Below, in pieces: positions 35,434-43,180 of a DNA stretch of 64,000 nt. The stretch is taken from positions 62,001 to 126,000 of the forward strand of contig NZ_JAEUAN010000015.1 of the NCBI RefSeq assembly GCF_019511445.1. Direction: 5' to 3'. The notes beneath the pieces were generated by a model. It was not told where the DNA came from and did not search any database. It saw only the letters and a list, made by a program, of their open reading frames with translations. The translations under genes and the position numbers were made by a program. Source of the stretch: Aliirhizobium wenxiniae. GTDB lineage: Bacteria; Pseudomonadota; Alphaproteobacteria; Rhizobiales; Rhizobiaceae. Positions within the stretch are counted from its first letter, which is position 1, and each line of letters starts with the position of its first letter.

Positions 35434-36474
35434 ATGCCGCTCCTTTTTTGCAATATTGCGTGGATGAAGAATTACGCAGGCCGCGACGCCAAAGACCCTC
35501 CGAAAGGTGGAGGTGGCTATGTTGTGTCCGAGGGAAGAGCCGGGGAAGAGTTGAACTTCGTGGAAGCTGACGACGGATATGTCTATGGCCACTTCGAAAC
35601 GATAAAGGACAACGTCGATCGGGATGTCAAAATCGAAAGACTGGGGACGTCGACTTCAGCCGAGTTCATCGATGGTGTTGACGTCGTCTGGACCGCTCCT
35701 GTCGATGGCAAAGACCCGCGGTGCGTAATCGGATGGTACAAAAATGCGCGGGTCTATCGCAAGCGGCAGAGGTTCGATGGAGTATATCCCTCCGGCCAAC
35801 ATGAGCTCGACGACGTCTTAAGCTTTCGGGTGCGAGCACGGGCCGAGGACGCGCATCGAATTCCCGTAAGTAAGCGCGATGAAGGCCTTTATCTTGGGCG
35901 GGGCAAAGGCTGGAGCGGGCAAGCGAGCTGGTGGTATGCGGACGACACGACCGATCCGGCTGCGCAGAATTTTGTTGAAGGTATCCGTACGATCATCAGG
36001 GGGGAAATACCCGCGTTTGATCGACCGCCCGTTCGCAGCCGGGTCAAACACAGGGCGGGGCAGGCTACAGCTGACGGCTACACCAGGTATGTTGAACGTC
36101 ATGAGGTGCGGGTTAGCCCTCGGCACAACAAGCTCGAAAAGCGATTTAAAGACTACCTGCAAAGGACAGTACGCGGTCTCCAATTCCTTCCTACCTTCTG
36201 CGACGACATGCGATTTATAGATGGGAAAGGCCAGGAGGTAATGGTCGAAGTCAAGCCGACAGAGGTTTCGAGTATTCGATTTGCTATCCGTACGGCGATG
36301 GGACAACTCTTCGACTATCGCCAGCAACAACGGTGGGAAGGGAGACAACTCATTGTAGTTGAAACGGAAGTGACCAAGGCTGACGACAAAGCTTTGGCTT
36401 TGGAGAACGGCTTCGGTCTTGCTTGGCCTTCGGAAGGGGGCGATTTCAAAGTCCTCTGGCCTCCAGCCTCATAG
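35434..36474 (+). CDS. hypothetical protein with C-terminal nuclease-like domain
   Basis: 346 residues with start 35434 supported by GGAAG. The N-terminal part (MPLLFCNIAWMKNYAG, then a GGGGYV turn and EELNFVEADDGYVYGHFE) looks like a small beta-rich reader domain. The C-terminal part carries DMRFIDGKGQEVMVEVKPT at about residues 270-290, a PD-(D/E)XK-like D...E-x-K site, followed by helices. A modification-sensing restriction endonuclease is a reasonable guess. An upstream extension to 35335 lacks a ribosome binding site. Confidence 0.75.
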   Translation: MPLLFCNIAWMKNYAGRDAKDPPKGGGGYVVSEGRAGEELNFVEADDGYVYGHFETIKDNVDRDVKIERLGTSTSAEFIDGVDVVWTAPVDGKDPRCVIGWYKNARVYRKRQRFDGVYPSGQHELDDVLSFRVRARAEDAHRIPVSKRDEGLYLGRGKGWSGQASWWYADDTTDPAAQNFVEGIRTIIRGEIPAFDRPPVRSRVKHRAGQATADGYTRYVERHEVRVSPRHNKLEKRFKDYLQRTVRGLQFLPTFCDDMRFIDGKGQEVMVEVKPTEVSSIRFAIRTAMGQLFDYRQQQRWEGRQLIVVETEVTKADDKALALENGFGLAWPSEGGDFKVLWPPAS

Positions 36475-36740
36475 CTAGCGGGCGATTATTGAGGAGGAAG
36501 GGCGACCGATCGCGACGCCCTTGTCACAGGCCGGCTACGCAACGGGCCTAACAACACCCGTTATTTTCGCCAATCACAACAGAACAGGCGCTGATAGCGC
36601 CACGGGATACCCGAACGACCTACCTCATCGAGTAGCACGTCGGTCTGACTCGGACTGTCTCCAACTGGCCGCCTTAGGATTATGGAATCAGTAGCGTCAC
36701 GACGTATCGAGCTTGAGGCGCGCGAACGCCACATCGAATA

Positions 36741-37103
36741 TCATCCCAGTTTGCTGTGGAAGTGAGCCGCAACCCGGTCGGCGGCATGCCGCACGGTGTC
36801 GCCTTGGTCGTAGAAGTCGAAATGCTTGCCAACTGCCCACTGCAGCTCCTTCGGACCCGCAAGCAAATTGTAGACATTGCGTGCTTGATCGGGAAAAGCG
36901 GCGCCGTCCGAATGGATTACCAGTGCGGGCGCCGTGACCTTTGAGGCCTGTGCAACGGGATTAAAGGCGATCCAAGGCTCCCAGCCCATCACCGCAAACT
37001 CATTGCGCCACGAACGTACGCCGCCGCCGCGTGTTAGGTCAAAGTAGTATTCGCTTGGGCTCGCGCTCACCGCGGTTTTGTCACCGGGATTGTAGGTCAA
37101 CAC
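36741..37103 (-). pseudogene. alpha/beta hydrolase, C-terminal fragment
   Basis: The last 120 residues of an alpha/beta hydrolase (dienelactone-hydrolase-like) remain. PALVIHSDGAAFPDQA carries the acid residue of the triad and VGKHFDFYDQ the catalytic histidine; the nucleophile region is lost. The native C-terminus and stop are kept. Its broken 5' end meets a LysR fragment at about 37110. Confidence 0.7.
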
Positions 37104-37114
37104 GGTCTCGATGA

Positions 37115-37648
37115 CGCCGGTTTGAAGACCGCTTTGTTGATATCGTCGCTGAGGGATATGACGCTGGCATCCGCATCGGCGAAATGATCGCGCAGGACAT
37201 GGTGGCTGTAAGGCTCACTGAACCCTCGCCGCTGACTGTCGTAGGATCTCCGGCGTATTTCGCTCGCAGAGGCAAGCCGCTGCGCCCGGAACACCTCAGT
37301 GAGCACGCCTGCATCAACGTCCGGCTGTTCGGGGGCGCGGTCTACCGCTGGATGTTCAAGGAGCGATCGGGACAAGGCGATCCGCGAAGTTTTTCCATGG
37401 ATGTGAAAGGCCCGCTGACAGTCAACGGGCCGGCGACATGCATATCGGCCGCTGTATCCGGCGTCGGTCTCACTTACAATATTGCGTCGGTCGTCGAGCC
37501 GCTCGTCCGGCAGGGGTTGCTCGAGCCATGCCTAGAAGGCTTCCTGCCTGAAAGCCCCGGCTTGTTTATCTACTTTCCGAGCAGGAGACAGATGCTGCCC
37601 AAGCTCCGGGCATTCGTTGAGTTTTGGAAAGAATTTGGAGGCAGATAG
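37115..37648 (+). pseudogene. LysR-family regulator, effector-domain fragment
   Basis: Only the C-terminal effector-binding part is present, beginning RFEDRFVDIVAEGYDAGIRIGE after an in-frame stop at 37112, and ending normally at 37648 after LRAFVEFWKEF. The DNA-binding domain is absent. With the hydrolase fragment it forms the two 3' ends of what was probably a divergent regulator-enzyme pair. Confidence 0.75.
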
Positions 37649-37798
37649 ATCGACCGCCTGTAACCTTGTGTAGTAACCCCGCTCCCATCGAGGTCGCACA
37701 AAGCGACGAACCTCTGCATGTTCGTGCTCAGTTGGGAATAAGACCGAACTGTTGGTCCGTCCTGTACCAGCTACAACAGGCGAATTAGACAGGTAGAG

Positions 37799-38929
37799 TT
37801 ATATAAGCCGAGCCGCCCGACCGCTTCTACGCGTTGCACTGTTGTAATAACTCGATGCCTGCTGGACGGAGCGATGGCGTGACTGTTCCATTGCTTCGGG
37901 CAAAGGGATCCCACGGTTGGCTGCCTCGGTCAGATATCCGGACCTCAGCCCGTGCGCCGAAAACTCCCCACTGTCCAACCCGGCCATCTCGGCGCGCTGC
38001 TTGACTATTAGATTGATCGACTGCGGATCGAGCTCGCGGCGCGATACTGTGCCCCAGCGCGCTATGCGGCGAAACACGCTCCCGCTCTCGATCTTCGCCG
38101 CGGCCAGCCATGCATGCAGCGCCTCCACCGGCCGGCCGGTGAGATAGACGACATCGTCCTCTTCGCCACTCGTCGTTTTCGTCCGACCGAGATGGATGGC
38201 GAGCGAGGGGAGGGGAGGGCCGTCGGCCACGTCGATTGGCGGTTCGGCGGCCAGCTGCTCGACCCGCAGCCCGGCGATCTCGCTGCGTCGACGGCCGCCG
38301 GAGGCAAAGCCCACCATGAGAATGGCGCGGTCGCGCAGATCCCGCAGGTTTTCGGTGGCGCAGGTCGCCAGCAGCTTTGCCAAAACGTCGCCTGTGACGG
38401 CCTTTGCACTCTTGCGGCCTCTCTTGCGGGGCACCGCACGCACGGCAAGGCGGATCGCCGACTTGAGAGGAGGGGAGGCGAAGGCGCCATCTAGGCCGCG
38501 CCATTTTGTCAGCGTCGACCAGTTCGCCAGACGCCGGCGCACCGTCGACGGTGCATGCGGCCCGATTGATTTCAGAAAGCCTTGGCTCCGCAGGTTGTCA
38601 TCGACATCGGCCGGCATGCCGTGATCTGGATCGGTGGCCCGCTTTTGCGGATCCCAGAGATGCTGCGCAACGAATTTGAGCAGCAGCGCCTCGGGCGCCG
38701 GCCAGGGTAGCGATCGTTTCGTGGCGGCAAGAGCCCAGGCTTCGATGTAGGCGAGATCGGAGGTGATGGCCCGCAGTGTGTTCGCGCCCATGCCTTCGTT
38801 GACGAGATGGCGCAGTGTTTCTATGTCGCTATCGGTCAGTAGCTCGGCGAGTTCGTCGCGGCGATCAATCGGCAGGACGGCGGCAATTGTGTCGAGTTCG
38901 ACGGCTCTCGCCAATTGGGCATCATTCAT
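37799..38929 (-). CDS. tyrosine recombinase (phage-type integrase)
   Basis: Site-specific recombinase of 376 residues. The catalytic set is intact: Arg in SGGRRRSEIAGL, Lys in HLGRTKTT, His-x-x-Arg in SAHGLRSGYLTEA, His in SRHRSVQQAS and the Tyr nucleophile in SSYYNSAT. A SAM-like N-terminal domain covers roughly residues 30-150. The ATG overlaps the DUF3800 stop (TAATG), so the pair is translationally coupled. It may drive mobility of a neighbouring element or plasmid dimer resolution; no attachment site pair could be identified by eye. Confidence 0.9.
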   Translation of the reverse strand: MNDAQLARAVELDTIAAVLPIDRRDELAELLTDSDIETLRHLVNEGMGANTLRAITSDLAYIEAWALAATKRSLPWPAPEALLLKFVAQHLWDPQKRATDPDHGMPADVDDNLRSQGFLKSIGPHAPSTVRRRLANWSTLTKWRGLDGAFASPPLKSAIRLAVRAVPRKRGRKSAKAVTGDVLAKLLATCATENLRDLRDRAILMVGFASGGRRRSEIAGLRVEQLAAEPPIDVADGPPLPSLAIHLGRTKTTSGEEDDVVYLTGRPVEALHAWLAAAKIESGSVFRRIARWGTVSRRELDPQSINLIVKQRAEMAGLDSGEFSAHGLRSGYLTEAANRGIPLPEAMEQSRHRSVQQASSYYNSATRRSGRAARLI

Positions 38930-40086
38930 TACAGATACCACCTCAACTTCTTGCGCTCGGCGAGAACAAGGCGTTGATAGAATTCTGGCATTCCCTCGAG
39001 CGGATCCTCACCTGCGTCGGCGCGGCGGGCAAGCTCCTTGAGGGCAGCAAGATTCATTCGCGGCCTCGGTTTATCCAAATCGATGAAGTCGTCGTCGGGA
39101 AACATCGAGTGAGCATGCATATGGGGAAGCAGCCACCGCGCCAGGTCACGGTAGGATGGCTCCGATTGGTTCTGCAGAAGGTCGGTCGTGGCACCCGCGA
39201 CAATATCGGCGATCTGCAATGTGGGATTTTCTGCTGATGATCCGAAGCGCAGGGGATTTGACAGATTGGCCCTGATGGGTGCTGGTTCACCACCTGGTCC
39301 TTTCAGCTCCACCGTTTCGGTGTTCCCAACGAACCCCGAAAAGATGTGCGACATCGCCTGTAACGGCTTGGAATCATCGCAAAGCACATCCAGCCTGTCG
39401 AACCGGTGTCCCCAACCATAGACGATCAAACTGAACAGGCAGGTCGTTGTGAGATCGAGCGTCCATTTCCCAGTCGGGTCTACATCCTTCTGTAGGTGCT
39501 CGCTTTGCTCTGCGATAATTTTTGCATATCCACGTGCGAAGCGGAGAACGCACGAAAGGATTTCGTTCGTCTCCGGGTCTTGCTTGGCGGCACCGAAAAC
39601 GGTCGGCGCATCGCTTGGGTCAAAAGACTTCATGAATGCCTGAAGTTCCTCGGCGAGCTTTGGGACTTGCTCGCCAGATCTGAAGAACACGCGATGCAGC
39701 GCATTCATAACGAAGCGATGGAGATCCTGACCGTAGAACAGCGTGCTCCACCTTTGGAGAACAGGTTCGAATATATACTCAAATGTTTTGCCAGCGAGAT
39801 TCAATCGCTTATCGGCGGCTATGACCAGTACACGTCCTTTTAAAGGACTAAGGATGTCCAAGGCGATCTCGGGCCAATTCGCGCGCTTACGCAGCAAGCT
39901 GGCCTTGAGTTCGGGAGCCTGAATGTGGTGCTTTGCCCGCATTGCACTGACAATGCCGGCTGCCTCCTCCGGCGTGAGTTCGACTGCTGCGTAGGCAAAG
40001 TATGGCTGGTTGTCGTCGAGGAGCTTGGGCCCGGTATAGCCGGCTTCATCGCAAGATATCAGTCGAGGGGGCGTGTTTTGGGCCAA
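38929..40086 (-). CDS. DUF3800 domain protein
   Basis: 385 residues. The N-terminal ISCDEAGYTG (acidic motif of the DUF3800 fold, distantly RNase H-like) and the C-terminal LQIADIVAGATTDLL match the family. The start is probably TTG at 40086: a GGAG lies eight bases upstream, an in-frame stop is just above, and there is no nearby ATG. DUF3800 proteins are common on mobile elements and in defence islands; the catalytic activity is not established. It is translationally coupled to the integrase. Confidence 0.82.
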   Translation of the reverse strand: MAQNTPPRLISCDEAGYTGPKLLDDNQPYFAYAAVELTPEEAAGIVSAMRAKHHIQAPELKASLLRKRANWPEIALDILSPLKGRVLVIAADKRLNLAGKTFEYIFEPVLQRWSTLFYGQDLHRFVMNALHRVFFRSGEQVPKLAEELQAFMKSFDPSDAPTVFGAAKQDPETNEILSCVLRFARGYAKIIAEQSEHLQKDVDPTGKWTLDLTTTCLFSLIVYGWGHRFDRLDVLCDDSKPLQAMSHIFSGFVGNTETVELKGPGGEPAPIRANLSNPLRFGSSAENPTLQIADIVAGATTDLLQNQSEPSYRDLARWLLPHMHAHSMFPDDDFIDLDKPRPRMNLAALKELARRADAGEDPLEGMPEFYQRLVLAERKKLRWYL

Positions 40087-40150
40087 GCCACAGGCTCCAT
40101 ATCATGAACAGGAGCCAAGTTTCTCATGTTTTGTGACCGTTGTCGATCTA

Positions 40151-40175
40151 TTATCGATAAACGTTAGTTATCGAT
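40151..40175. promoter_or_regulatory. repeated TTATCGAT motif between divergent genes
   Basis: The palindrome TTATCGATAA (40151-40160) and a second TTATCGAT (40168-40175) lie 17 bases apart in the gap between the DUF3800 gene and the DUF1612/HTH gene. A further CGAT precedes them. This is a plausible operator for the HTH protein or another regulator. Confidence 0.4.
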
Positions 40176-40263
40176 GGTTATAGCCCCAATCTGTAATCAT
40201 ACCATGTAGCGAACTGCAATATTGATATAGAGTTCCTTTGAGAAATCGTTTACCATAAAATCA

Positions 40264-41397
40264 ATGGCTTACGATCTCACGAACATCAGCATGAGTACCC
40301 TGATGCGGCCGGCTTTCGACGCCGGTATCGCCTTGGCGCGTCTCGACGAGCGCATTGCCCGATCCGCGGTCGGCGCCGGCTTCCTCGAGCGGCAAAATTT
40401 CGCCGACTCCTGCGCCTCGTTGTGGATCGACGGCGAACTCGTCCATCTCGAAGACCTCGTTCTCCATGATGCCACCCGCGATGTCCGCACTCCCACCCAC
40501 GAACTCACCATCGCCCGTGACGTGTTGCGTACCCGTCGGCGCATTGCCGCTCAGGCACCGGACTGGGCGCTCTCGGCAGACGGCATTCGGACGTTGCGAA
40601 AAACCGCGGAAATCACGCCGTCAGACATGACCGAGGCGGCGACGGTCGGCGCCACCCGGCGCTTATTCGCAACCGATCCAGAAGGGGAGGGGGACGACGC
40701 CGACATCGACAATCTCCCTGGCGTCGATCTTGCGGATATCGACGCGGTGCTGGCCCGGTCGAATGCCGCGATCGACGAAGCAACACGGCCCGCCAGCGCC
40801 GGCAGCCGTGCGAGTGAAAAGGATCCATTGCTCTATGATCTCGACTGGGACGAGGATGCCCGGCTCGACGAATGGCGCGGCGTGCTGCGGCAGGCTGAAA
40901 GCCTGCCAGCGGTGTTGCAGGCGATCGTCGCCCTCGATGCCTGGAACGAATTGTCCGTGCTGCAGCATGCGCCCTGGCTCGGCCGGCTGTTTTGCGCTTC
41001 GATCCTGCGGGAAGCGGGCATCACTACCGGCGCCCATCTGGCCGCCATCAATGTCGGCCTGAAAACCATTCCGGTCGATCGGCGCCGGCATCGCGATCGA
41101 GAGACGCGGCTGCTGGCCATCGCTGCCGGACTTTTGGCCGCGGCTGAGATCGGCATGAAGGAGCACGACCGGCTGGCGCTCGCTCGGCAGATGATGGAGC
41201 GCAAATTGTCGGGGCGGCGAACGTCGTCAAAATTGCCGGAGCTGGTCGAGCTCGTCATGGCAAAGCCGCTCGTGTCGGCCGGGTTGGTGGCGAAAACGCT
41301 CGACGTGACGCCGCAGGCGGCGCGGAGGATCGTTTTGGAACTCGGCCTGCGCGAGATGACGGGGAGGGGGAGGTTTCGGGCGTGGGGAATAATTTAG
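40264..41397 (+). CDS. DUF1612/HTH protein (RHE_PE00001-type)
   Basis: 377 residues, matching the rhizobial plasmid family annotated as RHE_PE00001: an N-terminal Fic-like/DUF1612 region (ALARLDERIARSAVGAGFLERQNFADSCASLWIDGELVHLEDLVLHDA is characteristic) and a C-terminal helix-turn-helix (VSAGLVAKTLDVTPQAARRIVLELGL, about residues 335-360). The family is frequent on Rhizobium and Agrobacterium plasmids; function is unknown, with regulation of mobile elements suspected. It is divergent from the DUF3800-integrase pair. Confidence 0.85.
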   Translation: MAYDLTNISMSTLMRPAFDAGIALARLDERIARSAVGAGFLERQNFADSCASLWIDGELVHLEDLVLHDATRDVRTPTHELTIARDVLRTRRRIAAQAPDWALSADGIRTLRKTAEITPSDMTEAATVGATRRLFATDPEGEGDDADIDNLPGVDLADIDAVLARSNAAIDEATRPASAGSRASEKDPLLYDLDWDEDARLDEWRGVLRQAESLPAVLQAIVALDAWNELSVLQHAPWLGRLFCASILREAGITTGAHLAAINVGLKTIPVDRRRHRDRETRLLAIAAGLLAAAEIGMKEHDRLALARQMMERKLSGRRTSSKLPELVELVMAKPLVSAGLVAKTLDVTPQAARRIVLELGLREMTGRGRFRAWGII

Positions 41398-41610
41398 CCG
41401 TTGCGTTAGTGAGCATTTCACCCGGAGTCTGCTAGGCAGTATCCCTCCAAAACCTGACCTGAGGAACTATTGAGGTAGACCTGCCGGCAATTCCGCCTGA
41501 GGTCTAATGCGCGGCCTTTCGCTGTACTATCGTCTCGGCCAGTATACGTGGATTGATTTTCAACTTCCACGTCAGCTGTGCTAATGAGAGTTTCCGCTGG
41601 AGCTCTGTCT

Positions 41611-42825
41611 ATGGATGCGCACCATCCGATCGTCGAAAAGTATCCCGAAACACCGCAGACAGCGATCGATCTGAGTGGGAAACACAAACGTGGGCCAAAG
41701 CGAAAAGGTCGTATCATGACTGCACCACTGAACGATATCACTCCCGCGCAAACTCTCTTGCATGTTTTGAGCCCGTTCCGTAGGCCGGAAACCCTGTTGC
41801 CTGATGGCTCATCCTACCGCCATGGCGAACCTTTCGGGATTCCTACGGACGAAGAAGCGAAGTCCGCACTGCTTAATTTTCAGGCTGATATCCGGGAATT
41901 GGACCGTAAACACAATGGGTCCAAAATGCTCAGTGATGATCAACTTGCTGAGCAGGTCTTTAAGAAGAACGTCAGCTTCGAAAGTTTCGCGCAATTCCTG
42001 CCATACGGACGCTACCAGCTTCGCCTAGCGAGGCAGGAGATGGACATCCTCGTTGATGATATCCGACGGGTTTCGGGCGGGGAGCTAACTTACGACGGCA
42101 TTTGGTCGTACAATGACTTTTTGACCGACTATCTATTCGACCTGCGAGAGATTCTCGTCCAGCTCCAGAATGGCGTTGATGGCTGGCGGTTCTTCGACGG
42201 GGGCAAATCTTCTCATGTCGATAGTTGGCAGATTTATTTGCTCGCAAACAACCTTGCATGGCAATCTACAATTTCTGATCCAGGCAAACGGCTCCCACAC
42301 AAGACGGCCCAGATCGCTTCTATAGGCGTTTTACGTCAGGCGATGGAGTTGCGTTTCGAGAGGCTCATTTCTGTCTATCCTATCGATAGGAACGGAAATT
42401 CGCCCAAGCTCAAGCATGGGTTCCATCAAACATTTATAGCCAGTCGGCCAGAATTGTTTCAGGCGCAGGGGTTCGACGTCGGTAAGCTTCGACATCTTTA
42501 TGATTGGTGCAGCGAAATCGTTCACCAAGCGTATCAACCCTACACTTGGCTCATTTCATTTGGGCTTCGGCGTGCTGGCAAACTTCTTCACACGCAGGCG
42601 TCCTACAACGGCCGCTGGTCGATCTTTAATGCGGTCAGGGTAACGGATGTAAAAGCGATGCAGGACGCATTCGAGAGGTACTTCCTCGACTATTTCGGTC
42701 ACGGTGAATGGAAGTTCTATCGCGAGAAGCCCGAAGCGCTGGTCGATGGATGGACAGATGATATGCGGAAGCCAAGCGACGAATTCGTCGCCGTGACCAA
42801 TCCACGCCAAGGCCGTCTGGTGTGA
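41611..42825 (+). CDS. hypothetical protein, about 404 residues
   Basis: I do not recognise the family. The protein is soluble with a basic N-terminus (KHKRGPKRKGR) and a mostly helical body; IVHQAYQPYTWLIS near the C-terminal third resembles helical regions of HEPN-like folds but no clear R-x4-6-H motif is seen. Starts at 41611 (GGAG) or 41716 (AAGG) are possible. G+C is lower than in the plasmid core, suggesting recent acquisition. Confidence 0.75.
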   Translation: MDAHHPIVEKYPETPQTAIDLSGKHKRGPKRKGRIMTAPLNDITPAQTLLHVLSPFRRPETLLPDGSSYRHGEPFGIPTDEEAKSALLNFQADIRELDRKHNGSKMLSDDQLAEQVFKKNVSFESFAQFLPYGRYQLRLARQEMDILVDDIRRVSGGELTYDGIWSYNDFLTDYLFDLREILVQLQNGVDGWRFFDGGKSSHVDSWQIYLLANNLAWQSTISDPGKRLPHKTAQIASIGVLRQAMELRFERLISVYPIDRNGNSPKLKHGFHQTFIASRPELFQAQGFDVGKLRHLYDWCSEIVHQAYQPYTWLISFGLRRAGKLLHTQASYNGRWSIFNAVRVTDVKAMQDAFERYFLDYFGHGEWKFYREKPEALVDGWTDDMRKPSDEFVAVTNPRQGRLV

Positions 42826-43148
42826 AAGGAAAGCCCGGGCACGCAACCAGTGCTTTTCTCATCCGACTTTTCTTTGAGCCGCTGCGATAGCATCGACTGC
42901 TCGCCGAGCTCGAGATCTGGCCCTTCCTCGATCGGCTGCATTCGCTGTCGACTTGAGCTGACCCCACCCCCTCTCGAAATCGCCCGGCTGCATGTGCTGC
43001 GAAAAGCCGAGGCGACGTCGAGCGCCTTGAGAATTGCCTCCTTTACGGCATTCGCCACCTTCGCCGCACTTTCGGTTTCCCAAACCACAGCATCGAAGCG
43101 CAGGAAACGATCTAGCATCGCGAAATCTTCGGGCACGGGAAAATACAT
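42717..43148 (-). pseudogene. possible small gene or remnant
   Basis: The first 49 codons read MYFPVPEDFAMLDRFLRFD and continue with an alanine- and lysine-rich amphipathic helix, which looks protein-like. After about residue 50 the translation is serine/arginine-rich and overlaps the 3' end of the gene on the other strand. It is probably a fragment of a small plasmid gene. Weak evidence. Confidence 0.2.
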
Positions 43149-43180
43149 GAATGCTTAGATAGACCAGCTTCTCTTCACAA

